Positions 8,639 to 15,707 of a stretch of DNA of 28,998 nt are shown one piece after another. Position 1 is the first letter of the stretch. Each line of letters opens with the position of its first letter. The notes under the pieces were generated by a model that did not search any database, was not told the DNA's origin, and worked only from the letters and a program-made list of their open reading frames with translations. The stretch is from contig CATOOY010000005.1 in assembly GCA_951801995.1 (NCBI GenBank), forward strand, positions 1-28,998, in the 5' to 3' direction. The translations under genes and the position numbers were made by a program. Source of the stretch: an uncultured Erysipelotrichaceae bacterium (GTDB lineage Bacteria > Bacillota_I > Bacilli_A > RF39 > UBA660).

Positions 8639-9184
8639 TTATTTTCTTTTTTCTTTTGTGGATTGCATTTCTTTCACAAAATAATTATTCGCATAGCATA
8701 AAACATCTAATATTTCCCTGGAAGTAGCTTTTCCAAGTGTATAGGAAGAAATAATACCACTTTTGTACATAATAAAACGCATTTGTTCAAAACTCATCGC
8801 ATCCTCCATATGACAGTTTGCTACATAAGTTGTTCCATGAAAGGTGACACTCTTCCCACATCTTTGAAACTTATCAGTATAATCATAATTATGGTGTAAA
8901 TTTTTTATACCAATATAGGAAGAATCAATTCCCAAATAAATATCATCTGCTTCATATTTAGAAAATTGATTTATTTTATCTACAGTAGAATAACAGCTTA
9001 TTTTTTGAAACAATCCAACATGTTCTTTATTATAAAAACAAATAAAAATATCTCTTACATCTCGAGGCGTTTCTGTAACAATACTAATTTTTTCATCTTT
9101 AGTAATATGATTATATATTTCAATTGCTTTCTGAATATCTTGTAATATTGTTTTTATTTCTATGTAAGAATCTGTTTTTTCCAT
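8639..9184 (-). CDS. Hypothetical protein, 181 aa
   Basis: I do not recognise this protein. It is soluble, without signal peptide or membrane segments. An N-terminal helical part (about 1-35) is followed by a beta-rich centre and a lysine-rich tail. Several Cys and His residues (the CHMED segment near 124-128, and an earlier RCGKS) could bind metal, but no defined motif is visible. The ATG at 9184 follows GGTGGTGAT and a strong TTGACA/TATAAC promoter. It is divergent from the 132-aa gene and sits just upstream of parE on the same strand, with no clear terminator between. Confidence 0.75.
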   Translation of the reverse strand: MEKTDSYIEIKTILQDIQKAIEIYNHITKDEKISIVTETPRDVRDIFICFYNKEHVGLFQKISCYSTVDKINQFSKYEADDIYLGIDSSYIGIKNLHHNYDYTDKFQRCGKSVTFHGTTYVANCHMEDAMSFEQMRFIMYKSGIISSYTLGKATSREILDVLCYANNYFVKEMQSTKEKRK

Positions 9185-9208
9185 TAAAATATCACCACCA
9201 ATATAAAC

Positions 9209-9237
9209 GTTATAATAAAAATAAATAAAATTGTCAA
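9209..9237 (-). promoter_or_regulatory. Promoter of the 181-aa gene
   Basis: -35 TTGACA (9237-9232), exactly 17 bp, -10 TATAAC (9214-9209), 25 nt before the start codon. Near-consensus. Confidence 0.8.
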
Positions 9238-9283
9238 ATATATAAATAAAAACAATATATTTAGTAAATGATAAATAAGAAGC

Positions 9284-9349
9284 AGAATGATAAAAATTAG
9301 TAAATTTTTATACAAATTACTATAGAATGATAACAAAATAGTAAAAATT
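9284..9349. repeat. Imperfect direct repeat and inverted repeat in divergent promoter region
   Basis: AGAATGATAAAAATTAGTAAA (first 20 bases from 9284) recurs 40 nt later in diverged form at 9324-9349. Around the second copy TTACTAT (9317-9323) and ATAGTAA (9338-9344) form an inverted repeat that ends 7 nt before a -35 box. It may be an operator, but AT-rich sequence gives such repeats easily. Confidence 0.35.
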
Positions 9350-9351
9350 GT

Positions 9352-9379
9352 TTGACAAATTATATTTTTATATTATAAT
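9352..9379 (+). promoter_or_regulatory. Promoter of the 132-aa gene
   Basis: -35 TTGACA (9352-9357), 16-bp spacer, -10 TATAAT (9374-9379). Consensus hexamers upstream of an AAAGGAGG ribosome-binding site. Confidence 0.82.
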
Positions 9380-9412
9380 ACATTCTAACAACTTTAAAAA
9401 AGGAGGAATAAC

Positions 9413-9811
9413 ATGGAAGCAAAACTAAGAAGTATTGAAGTAACAACAGAATGGTGGGTAGATAAAATCCAAGGTTCTGTACAATTTAATGGTGGAAATA
9501 GAAATATTACCAATATAATGATAAATTCATTAACATCTGAATTTTTAAAGAAAAACCAAACAAGACTTACAGCTTCTAAAATAAGTAACTTTAAAGAATA
9601 TTTAAAAAATTTCATTGAATCTGAAATAGAAGAATATGGAAGATGTGACCTTATGACAAGTTATGGACCACTTGGAATTTTATCAAAAGCAGCAAATCAG
9701 TCACAAATTACAAAATCTCTTTTTCCAAGAAAAACAAATATGATTGTTACCAAAGACAAAGTAATGGTTGCAGAAGGATACGGAAATTACGAAACAATTT
9801 ATTCAGAATAA
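9413..9811 (+). CDS. Hypothetical protein, 132 aa
   Basis: Small soluble protein that I cannot name. The centre holds a helical stretch (about 45-75, Lys/Glu-rich). It is followed by a segment, CDLMTSYGPLGILSKAA, and a C-terminal beta stretch (FPRKTNMIVTKDKVMVAEGYG) resembling the ends of uncharacterised Clostridia proteins as I remember them. That resemblance is memory, not a search. The ATG follows AAAGGAGGAATAAC and a consensus promoter, and a weak hairpin follows the stop, so it is a single-gene unit expected to be well expressed. It is divergent from the 181-aa gene. Confidence 0.8.
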   Translation: MEAKLRSIEVTTEWWVDKIQGSVQFNGGNRNITNIMINSLTSEFLKKNQTRLTASKISNFKEYLKNFIESEIEEYGRCDLMTSYGPLGILSKAANQSQITKSLFPRKTNMIVTKDKVMVAEGYGNYETIYSE

Positions 9812-9840
9812 AAAGACTTTCTAAGCAAAAGCCTTTTTTT
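9811..9840. terminator. Probable terminator between convergent genes
   Basis: AAAAAGACTTT pairs with AAAGCCTTTTT around a short loop, with one A-C mismatch, and is followed by a T-run on +. It lies between the 132-aa gene and the end of ftsK. Confidence 0.55.
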
Positions 9841-9841
9841 A

Positions 9842-12061
9842 TTAACTACTTTCTCCATTATCTTCTACTTTCACTAAAACCTCTCTTGGTTTAGAACCAT
9901 TTGCAGGACCAATAATACCTCTATCTTCTAGCAAGTCAATACAACGAGCTGCTCTATTATAACCAAGTCTAAACCTTCTTTGTAAAAGAGAAGCACTTGC
10001 TTTTCCTTGTGTTACCACAAACTCTACAATTTCATTATAAAGAGGTTCATCATAATCATCACTAGTTTCTAAATTAGTAGTAGCACGCTCTTCTTCTTCA
10101 TCCATTAAAAGGGTTTCATCATATCTAGCTTTTTGCTGTGCAATAGTATGATCTACTACATTTTTAATTTCTTCTTCTGAAATAAAAGTACCCTGAATAC
10201 GAATAGGTGTATTTTCTCCCTGAGGTAGAAAAAGCATATCACCTTTTCCAAGTAATTTTTCTGCTCCTATTTGATCCAAAATAGTACGAGAATCAATAGA
10301 AGAAGAAACAGCAAAAGAAATACGAGATGGAATATTGGCTTTAACAACTCCTGTAATAACATCAGTAGAAGGTCTTTGTGTAGCCACTATCAAATGAATA
10401 CCAGCTGCTCTTGCCATCTGTGTAATACGCATAATAGAGTCTTCCACTTCTTTGGCTGCTACAAGCATTAAATCAGCAAGTTCATCAATAATTACAACAA
10501 TATATGGCATTTTATGAATCTTTTCTCCTTCAGGAAGTGTTTCATTTTTCTTTTCAATATATTGATTATATCCAGCTATATTTTTAGTTCCACTATTACT
10601 AAAAATTTCATATCTGTCTTCCATTTCAACAACAATTTTTTTAAGAGCAATATTTGCCTTTTTAGGATCTGTTACAACCGGTGCAAGTAAATGGGGTACT
10701 CCATTATACATAGAAAGTTCTACTTTTTTAGGGTCAACAAGAACTAATCTTACCTCATCTGGCTTAGATCGCATCAATATAGAAATAATAATGGAATTGA
10801 TACAAACTGATTTACCAGAACCAGTAGAACCTGCTACTAAAAGGTGAGGTGTTCTATCTACTTCCATCCATTTTACTTGTCCCATAATATCTCTACCTAG
10901 AACAGTTAAAAGTTTACTTCCCTCTAAATGTTTTGGAATATTGGCAAGAACTTCTCTTACAGTTACCATAGAAATAGAACGGTTTGGTATTTCAATTCCA
11001 ACTGTTTTTTTACCTGGAATAGGAGCTTCTATACGAACATCTTTCGCAGCAAGTGCAAGTGCTATTTCTCTATGAATACTTAAAATTTTGCTAACTTTTG
11101 TTCCTGCTTTAATTTCCATTTCATATTGTGTAACAGAAGGTCCTATATTTACAGCAACTACTTTCCCATCAATACCAAAATCTTTAAACACCTGTGTTAA
11201 AACAGGTACATTCGCTTTAATAGCTTCTTCATTATCTTTACTGTTATTTTTAGATGGCTTATTTAAAAGAGTAATTGGAGGATAAATATATTTTTTTGTA
11301 TCATAAGAATCATCATTTGATTCTTTTATTTCTTTGGTATCACTTATTTCTCTTTTTTCTTCTTTCACTTCTTTGGACTGGATTAAATCTTGCATAGAAG
11401 AAACAACCACCTTGTTATCTTCTTCTTTCATACTATCATGTATTTCTGGTTCTATAGAATTCTCTACCTCTTCTGTTACCTCTTTCTTTTTATGTGGTCT
11501 TAATTTTGTTTTTTCTTTTGCTTTACCTATCATTTCAGCAATACTAAGTCCTGTAAACATTACAGTACCACAAATAATCATTGTCCAAACAACTATTTTT
11601 GTTCCAGCAATAGCAAATAATTTTACAAAAATAATAGAGAAAATAGCTCCAATTACACCTCCACCTTCAATATTAGAAATTGCTTTTGTAGAAGCCATAA
11701 AATTATCAATTGTTGCTTTTATAATTTCAGTATCTTTTAAAGAACTACCTTCTATATAATTCAAGTGAGATAAAATAAGAATACTTAAAATAATAATATA
11801 AAGACCTACTAATTTAGACGTAAAAAAATTAGGTTTTTCCCTTTTTACCATCATATAAATGCCTGTAATAAAAAGTAAGACAAGCAAAATAGCATTCCAA
11901 GTTCCCACTAAAAAAGCAGCAAAATTACTAATAATTTCACCTACAAGTCCAAATCTTCCAAACCCAATAATAGACAAAATAATAAGAAGAAGACCTATAA
12001 GCTCAATTTGATAATTACTGCCCTTCTTTTTAGGTGCCTTTCTTGTTTTTTTCTTTGCCAT
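9842..12061 (-). CDS. ftsK: DNA translocase FtsK/SpoIIIE
   Basis: Membrane-anchored, septum-associated motor that pumps chromosomal DNA. A Lys/Arg-rich N-terminus is followed by four to five membrane helices (about 18-35, 44-72, 84-100, 135-178), then an acidic/basic linker (about 180-280). The RecA-like motor has Walker A GSTGSGKS (411-418), the segment LVDPKKVEL, and Walker B VVIIDELAD (522-530). The C-terminal gamma winged helix (about 672-732, with RRFRLGYNRAARCIDLLE) is the DNA-sequence-reading domain. Length 739 aa matches the SpoIIIE/YtpT class more than the long Gram-negative FtsK. The ATG follows AGGGGAAGTGAT. It has its own promoter. Confidence 0.95.
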   Translation of the reverse strand: MAKKKTRKAPKKKGSNYQIELIGLLLIILSIIGFGRFGLVGEIISNFAAFLVGTWNAILLVLLFITGIYMMVKREKPNFFTSKLVGLYIIILSILILSHLNYIEGSSLKDTEIIKATIDNFMASTKAISNIEGGGVIGAIFSIIFVKLFAIAGTKIVVWTMIICGTVMFTGLSIAEMIGKAKEKTKLRPHKKKEVTEEVENSIEPEIHDSMKEEDNKVVVSSMQDLIQSKEVKEEKREISDTKEIKESNDDSYDTKKYIYPPITLLNKPSKNNSKDNEEAIKANVPVLTQVFKDFGIDGKVVAVNIGPSVTQYEMEIKAGTKVSKILSIHREIALALAAKDVRIEAPIPGKKTVGIEIPNRSISMVTVREVLANIPKHLEGSKLLTVLGRDIMGQVKWMEVDRTPHLLVAGSTGSGKSVCINSIIISILMRSKPDEVRLVLVDPKKVELSMYNGVPHLLAPVVTDPKKANIALKKIVVEMEDRYEIFSNSGTKNIAGYNQYIEKKNETLPEGEKIHKMPYIVVIIDELADLMLVAAKEVEDSIMRITQMARAAGIHLIVATQRPSTDVITGVVKANIPSRISFAVSSSIDSRTILDQIGAEKLLGKGDMLFLPQGENTPIRIQGTFISEEEIKNVVDHTIAQQKARYDETLLMDEEEERATTNLETSDDYDEPLYNEIVEFVVTQGKASASLLQRRFRLGYNRAARCIDLLEDRGIIGPANGSKPREVLVKVEDNGESS

Positions 12062-12090
12062 ACTATCACTTCCCCTGTATTGTTATATAT

Positions 12091-12119
12091 ATTATAGCAT
12101 GTGAAAAAGAGGTTTTCAA
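12091..12119 (-). promoter_or_regulatory. Promoter of ftsK
   Basis: -35 TTGAAA (12119-12114), 17-bp spacer ending TGC (extended -10), -10 TATAAT (12096-12091). It shows that ftsK does not depend on the upstream small RNA transcript. Confidence 0.82.
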
Positions 12120-12152
12120 TCATTTCATCCTTATTTTCGTAAAGTATAAGTA

Positions 12153-12180
12153 TACAAAAAAAGAAGAAAAATCTTCTTTA
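12153..12180 (-). terminator. Terminator of the candidate small RNA
   Basis: A 7-bp stem AAAGAAG/CTTCTTT with a 6-nt loop, followed on the - strand by a run of Ts (12160-12156). It lies between the small RNA body and the ftsK promoter. Confidence 0.7.
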
Positions 12181-12273
12181 TCCTGTCCATTCTACAAAAT
12201 AGGCTGCCCATAGACTACTTCTCACTTTTTCTACTACATTTAATTTAAATGGCACACTTTCCTATTTTATAAC
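12153..12273 (-). ncRNA. Candidate small RNA of about 120 nt, family unknown
   Basis: A freestanding transcription unit in the 309-base gene-free stretch 12062-12370. It has a promoter (12305-12277), then TTATAAAATAGG (12272-12261), which pairs with CCTATTTTGTAG (12203-12192) as a 12-bp closing stem with two G-U pairs. Inside, TGCCAT (12254-12249) pairs with ATGGGCA (12211-12205) with one bulged G. A purine-rich apical region of about 37 nt follows. The 3' end is a terminator: AAAGAAG (12179-12173), loop, CTTCTTT (12166-12160), then Ts. I see no tmRNA, SRP or RNase P signature and cannot assign a family. A 6S-like role is conceivable from the single long bulged hairpin, but the RNA is shorter than usual 6S RNA. 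The short frames inside it are not convincing. Confidence 0.6.
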
Positions 12274-12276
12274 TCA

Positions 12277-12305
12277 AGTATATAGTAAAATAAAAAATTC
12301 ATCAA
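12277..12305 (-). promoter_or_regulatory. Promoter of the candidate small RNA
   Basis: -35 TTGATG (12305-12300), exactly 17 bp, -10 TATACT (12282-12277). No open reading frame with a ribosome-binding site follows before the terminator. Confidence 0.7.
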
Positions 12306-12345
12306 ATATATTTTTTTATGAGTTAACACTTATATAAAACTTCTG

Positions 12346-12372
12346 AAACAAAAAAATAGGTTTCCCTATTTT
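12346..12372 (-). terminator. Terminator of the nifS-ccdA operon
   Basis: AAAATAGG/CCTATTTT stem (8 bp, loop GAAA on -) with T-run. The upstream arm of the stem overlaps the ccdA stop codon. The same octamer pair closes the neighbouring small RNA. Confidence 0.75.
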
Positions 12373-13606
12373 AAAAATTAAACATAAGTATTTCGGGTTT
12401 AAAGATAAGTAGTATTCCTATAATAAGCATAATAATCCCACCAATTAAATGAGAATACTTACTATATTTCGTAGAAAAACCTGTGACCTTAAGAGAAAAC
12501 ATAGCTATACTAAATACAATAATATCATCAAGTAAAAAGAAGAAAATATACATAAAAATATAAAAACCATATTCAAAAGTAGTAAGTGGATTCATAGCTA
12601 AAATTTGAGTAAACAATAAAGGAAGCCCTGCAGAACATGCAAGCTCTACTAAATTAACAGAAAAAGCAAGTAAAATAATACCTAAAAGAGCTAAAATAAG
12701 ATTCTTTTCTTTTGTAAATTTCTTTATTCTTGTAAATATTTTTTTACGTTTTTTATCATCCACTACATCACAAGCATCTTCTTCTTTTTTAAAATAACGA
12801 ATAAGATTAATCGTACCTGCCATAAGAGCCACTATAGCTATTACTTTTTGTACAAGAGAAATAGAAGAAACCATTTTAGCAACATGAAGCCAAGATAACA
12901 TGAAAAGTAAGTAACATATAGCAGAACTTATTAAAAAGGTAAGCCCCAAAGTCCACATTCTTTTTCTATTCTTCATTCCAATTAACATACTAATTAAGAA
13001 AAGTAAAACCCACATAGCACAAGGATTAAAACCATCTACAAGACCAATAACAGTAGCCATAATAGGAATAGAGAAATTCTTCGCATCTATTTTTCCAATA
13101 AAGGGAAGAACCACTGTAGTATCTGCTTCTTTCCTCTCCTCCTTTTTTTCTTCATCCCTATTTTCTTCTACCTTAGGAGAAGTACTTTCCTCTTTTTTAT
13201 GAAGTACATCATAAGAAGTAGGATCTGCTATTACCTTTAAAACAATATCTTCCTTTGAAAAATCATAATTTTCTATCTGTTTTTCTATTTGATAAGCTGT
13301 ATTTTCACTATATCCAGTATACCCTTTTCCATTAATAACTGTAAAAGGAACATAAGCATTTTGAACTCCTAAAGCATTTTTTACTCTTGTAAGAAGTTTA
13401 TTATTTTCTGTACTATTCCATGTTTCATATAGATGAATCTCTAAATTAGAATATTTACTTTTTATTCCATCTAAAAATTCTTTCTCCGCTGCACAATGTG
13501 GACATCCATCTCCATAAAACAAATATAAATCTATCTTTTCTTCTGCCCTACAATTTGGGATAAACAAAGCAAAAGCTAAAATTAAAATTGGGATAATCTT
13601 TTTCAT
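12371..13606 (-). CDS. Thioredoxin-CcdA (DsbD-like) fusion membrane protein
   Basis: Probable thiol-disulfide reductant carrier. An N-terminal signal or anchor helix (3-17) leads to a thioredoxin fold with CPHC (35-38) and a VPF cis-proline (P87), predicted outside the membrane. A charged, Lys/Glu-rich linker (about 136-162) joins it to a CcdA/DsbD-beta membrane domain with about six helices (179-411). That domain keeps the two redox cysteines expected of the family, in GFNPCAMW (C196) and ELACSAG (C324). Electrons would pass from a cytosolic thioredoxin through the membrane cysteines to the outer CPHC domain. It starts one base after the stop of the 86-aa thioredoxin, its likely cytosolic donor. 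The ultimate substrate is unknown. Confidence 0.87.
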   Translation of the reverse strand: MKKIIPILILAFALFIPNCRAEEKIDLYLFYGDGCPHCAAEKEFLDGIKSKYSNLEIHLYETWNSTENNKLLTRVKNALGVQNAYVPFTVINGKGYTGYSENTAYQIEKQIENYDFSKEDIVLKVIADPTSYDVLHKKEESTSPKVEENRDEEKKEERKEADTTVVLPFIGKIDAKNFSIPIMATVIGLVDGFNPCAMWVLLFLISMLIGMKNRKRMWTLGLTFLISSAICYLLFMLSWLHVAKMVSSISLVQKVIAIVALMAGTINLIRYFKKEEDACDVVDDKKRKKIFTRIKKFTKEKNLILALLGIILLAFSVNLVELACSAGLPLLFTQILAMNPLTTFEYGFYIFMYIFFFLLDDIIVFSIAMFSLKVTGFSTKYSKYSHLIGGIIMLIIGILLIFKPEILMFNF

Positions 13607-13607
13607 A

Positions 13608-13868
13608 TTACTGCCACTTCCTTATCATTTCTATAAAATCTACTTCTTTCTTTTCACCAATAAACCTTTCTACTTCTTTTTCATCTTTTATAAAAATATG
13701 TACAGGTAACTTCATACCAGGATTATATTTTTGTACATCCTCTTCATCCATATCATAATCATAAGAAATGAATTCTATATTTTTATAAAGTTCCTGTAAG
13801 TGATTCCATGATTTTTGCATCACCAAACAAGCAGGACACCATATAGCATGTATTCTAATTATTTTCAT
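13608..13868 (-). CDS. Small thioredoxin-like protein (CPAC)
   Basis: 86-aa minimal thioredoxin fold with active site WCPAC (C11 and C14) right after the first beta strand, and the cis-proline in KLPVHIF. There is no signal peptide, so it is cytosolic. Shorter than normal thioredoxin (about 105 aa), it resembles the glutaredoxin-sized thioredoxins found with transport or reductase partners. The ATG at 13868 follows AAGGAGAGATT and overlaps the end of the pentapeptide gene by 14 nt. Immediately downstream is the CcdA fusion, so the natural role is feeding electrons to it. That role is inferred from position. Confidence 0.85.
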   Translation of the reverse strand: MKIIRIHAIWCPACLVMQKSWNHLQELYKNIEFISYDYDMDEEDVQKYNPGMKLPVHIFIKDEKEVERFIGEKKEVDFIEMIRKWQ

Positions 13869-14505
13869 AATCTCTCCTTATTTGAATATTTAAAAGAGCA
13901 GAAAGCTCTAAAGCACCTCTTTCAGATGTAATCATTCCATCTATAGAAAAAAGATCTGTCCGTAGTCCCTCTATAGAGCAAGTACTAAAATCCATTCCTT
14001 TTAATTTTGTATCAATGAATTCTGCCCTTGATAATAAACAAGTATCAAATATAACTTGATGAAATTGAACATCGTAAAAATAAGTCTCATCCATTTTATT
14101 CTCTATAAAAGCACTATTTTTCACCTTAGCACCACTAAAATTAGCATAAGATAAATAAGAATCAGTAAAAACAGTATCCATAATACTAGAATTACAAAAA
14201 ATCCCACCTATTAATTTAGAATTTACAAAAGTAATTCTATGAATAGTAGATTCCTCTAAAGATATATTAGATAAATCACAATTTTCAAACAAAACATTTA
14301 CAAAAGAAGAAGAAGATAAATCACATTTATCAAAAGTAACATTCTTAAAATGACAATTTTCAAAAGATATCTTTTGAGTTATAGAAGACAAAACTTCTCC
14401 CTCAAAATAAGCATTTTCATATTCTTCTATCTTTTCATCAAAAGTCATTTTAGTAAGAAGAGAAAGAGACGTTTTACGGATTACAAATGGAGCTTTCGAT
14501 AACAT
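13855..14505 (-). CDS. Pentapeptide-repeat protein, Qnr-like
   Basis: 216-aa protein made largely of A(D/N)LXX-type pentapeptide repeats (about 45-180: FENCHF, FKNVTF, FDKCDL, FVNVLF, FENCDL and so on). These build a right-handed quadrilateral beta-helix. The C-terminal segment (GMITSERGALELSALLNIQI) resembles the dimerisation helix of chromosomal Qnr/EfsQnr-type proteins of Gram-positives, some of which mimic DNA and protect gyrase. Such a function is only a possibility here. The repeats contain many Cys (CHF, CDL, CLL, CSI). The start is uncertain: the ATG at 14505 overlaps nifS by 25 nt and has only a weak AGAAAG. An ATG at 14448 (MTFDEK) also lacks a clear site. Coupled translation is likely. 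Confidence 0.83.
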   Translation of the reverse strand: MLSKAPFVIRKTSLSLLTKMTFDEKIEEYENAYFEGEVLSSITQKISFENCHFKNVTFDKCDLSSSSFVNVLFENCDLSNISLEESTIHRITFVNSKLIGGIFCNSSIMDTVFTDSYLSYANFSGAKVKNSAFIENKMDETYFYDVQFHQVIFDTCLLSRAEFIDTKLKGMDFSTCSIEGLRTDLFSIDGMITSERGALELSALLNIQIRRDYENN

Positions 14506-15602
14506 CTATCAAAACTTTCTAAAAACATATCGACTTCTTCTTCCGTAGTAAAAGAAGATAAACTCACACGTACACTAGAAGAAGCTCTTTTTTCATCTTT
14601 TGTAAAAGCAAGTACTGCCTGTGACAAAGAAGTTCCAGAAGAACAAGCACTTTGTGTAGAAATAAAAATATCATCTTCTTCTAAAGCATGCTGAAACGTC
14701 TCTGGTTTCATACCTACTATACTAATATTAAGCATATGTGGTAAACAATATGGATTATGATTAATAAAAACATCATCATAATGCATCAATTTTTCTCTAA
14801 TCTTTTTATTATAACTTTCAACCTTTTCATATTTTGTATCTATATTTTCTAAAGCAAGTCTAAGTGCTTTTGCAAACGAAGCTATAAAAGCAGGTGCAGG
14901 GGTTCCACTTCTATACTTTGTAGTACTTTTTCCCCCATGAATATTAGGTTCTAAAGAAATACCATTTTTCTTAATAAGAGCACCAATCCCCTTTAACCCA
15001 TAAAATTTATGAGCAGTAAAACTAACAAGATCTACATTTGCAATATCTATTTGTGCCTTTCCTATACACTGTGTCGCATCCACATGAAAAAAGCATTTTG
15101 GATATTCTTTGATAATAGAACCAATTTTTTCTATGGGTTGTCTTAAACCAATTTCACTATTTACAGCAGATATTGTAACCAAAATAGTATCTTCACACAA
15201 AAGAGATTTTAAATGATTGATATCAATGATACCATCTTTATCGGTTTCTACAAAATCAACAGTAAAACCACTTTTTCCTAAATAACCAATAGGTCCATAA
15301 ATAGAAGAATGTTCAAAACGAGTTGTAATAATATGCTTCCCTCTATTTGCGTACTTTTCACATATACCTTTAATTGCTAAATTATTAGACTCAGAAGCAC
15401 CACTTGTATAAATAATTTCTTGATCCTTTAACCTCAGTAAACTTTGTATTTGCCTCGTACTTTCATTTATAAGTTCCTTAGCTTCCACCCCAAGTCTATG
15501 TAAAGAATTAGGATTACCAGGAAAATGTAGAGAAACAGATACAAAGGTATCTAGCACTTCCTCTAATGGTTTGGTAGTTGCACTATAATCCATATATATC
15601 AT
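14481..15602 (-). CDS. Cysteine desulfurase (NifS/IscS-like)
   Basis: PLP enzyme that takes sulfur from cysteine for Fe-S clusters or tRNA thiolation. Fold type I aminotransferase class V: YMDYSATT (3-10), H98 in FEHSS stacking on PLP, HVDATQ (173-178), PLP lysine K199 in SFTAHKFYG, and the sulfur-carrying Cys C320 in STQSACSSGTS. The usual RSGT (231-234) is kept. Length 373 aa is normal for the NifS/NifZ group. The ATG follows AAAGGTGATATTTA. No iscU, sufU or thiI is adjacent. Instead it leads an operon with a pentapeptide protein and two thioredoxin genes, so the sulfur acceptor is unclear. Confidence 0.9.
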   Translation of the reverse strand: MIYMDYSATTKPLEEVLDTFVSVSLHFPGNPNSLHRLGVEAKELINESTRQIQSLLRLKDQEIIYTSGASESNNLAIKGICEKYANRGKHIITTRFEHSSIYGPIGYLGKSGFTVDFVETDKDGIIDINHLKSLLCEDTILVTISAVNSEIGLRQPIEKIGSIIKEYPKCFFHVDATQCIGKAQIDIANVDLVSFTAHKFYGLKGIGALIKKNGISLEPNIHGGKSTTKYRSGTPAPAFIASFAKALRLALENIDTKYEKVESYNKKIREKLMHYDDVFINHNPYCLPHMLNISIVGMKPETFQHALEEDDIFISTQSACSSGTSLSQAVLAFTKDEKRASSSVRVSLSSFTTEEEVDMFLESFDRCYRKLHL

Positions 15603-15627
15603 TAAATATCACCTTTTTTTCTTATTC

Positions 15628-15656
15628 ATTATAACAAGAATAAACAAACTTTACAA
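15628..15656 (-). promoter_or_regulatory. Promoter of the nifS-ccdA operon
   Basis: -35 TTGTAA (15656-15651), 17-bp spacer ending TGT (extended -10), -10 TATAAT (15633-15628), just after the eno terminator. Confidence 0.75.
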
Positions 15657-15675
15657 GTAAGAGATAACAAAACTA

Positions 15676-15707
15676 TAAAAAAAAAAACAACTATTTTGTA
15701 AGTTGTT
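15676..15707 (-). terminator. Terminator of murD-eno
   Basis: AACAACT/AGTTGTT stem with an 8-nt loop, then about 10 Ts on the - strand. The stem includes the eno stop codon. Confidence 0.8.

Noticed and set aside
12130..12211. A 26-codon frame on - (starts MGSLFCRMDR) within the small RNA region
   Set aside because: It runs through the terminator hairpin and T-run, has no well-placed ribosome-binding site and is low-complexity at its end.
12153..12273. Reading the small RNA as an ftsK riboswitch or attenuator
   Set aside because: ftsK has its own near-consensus promoter downstream of the RNA terminator, so a stand-alone RNA is the simpler reading. Not fully excluded.
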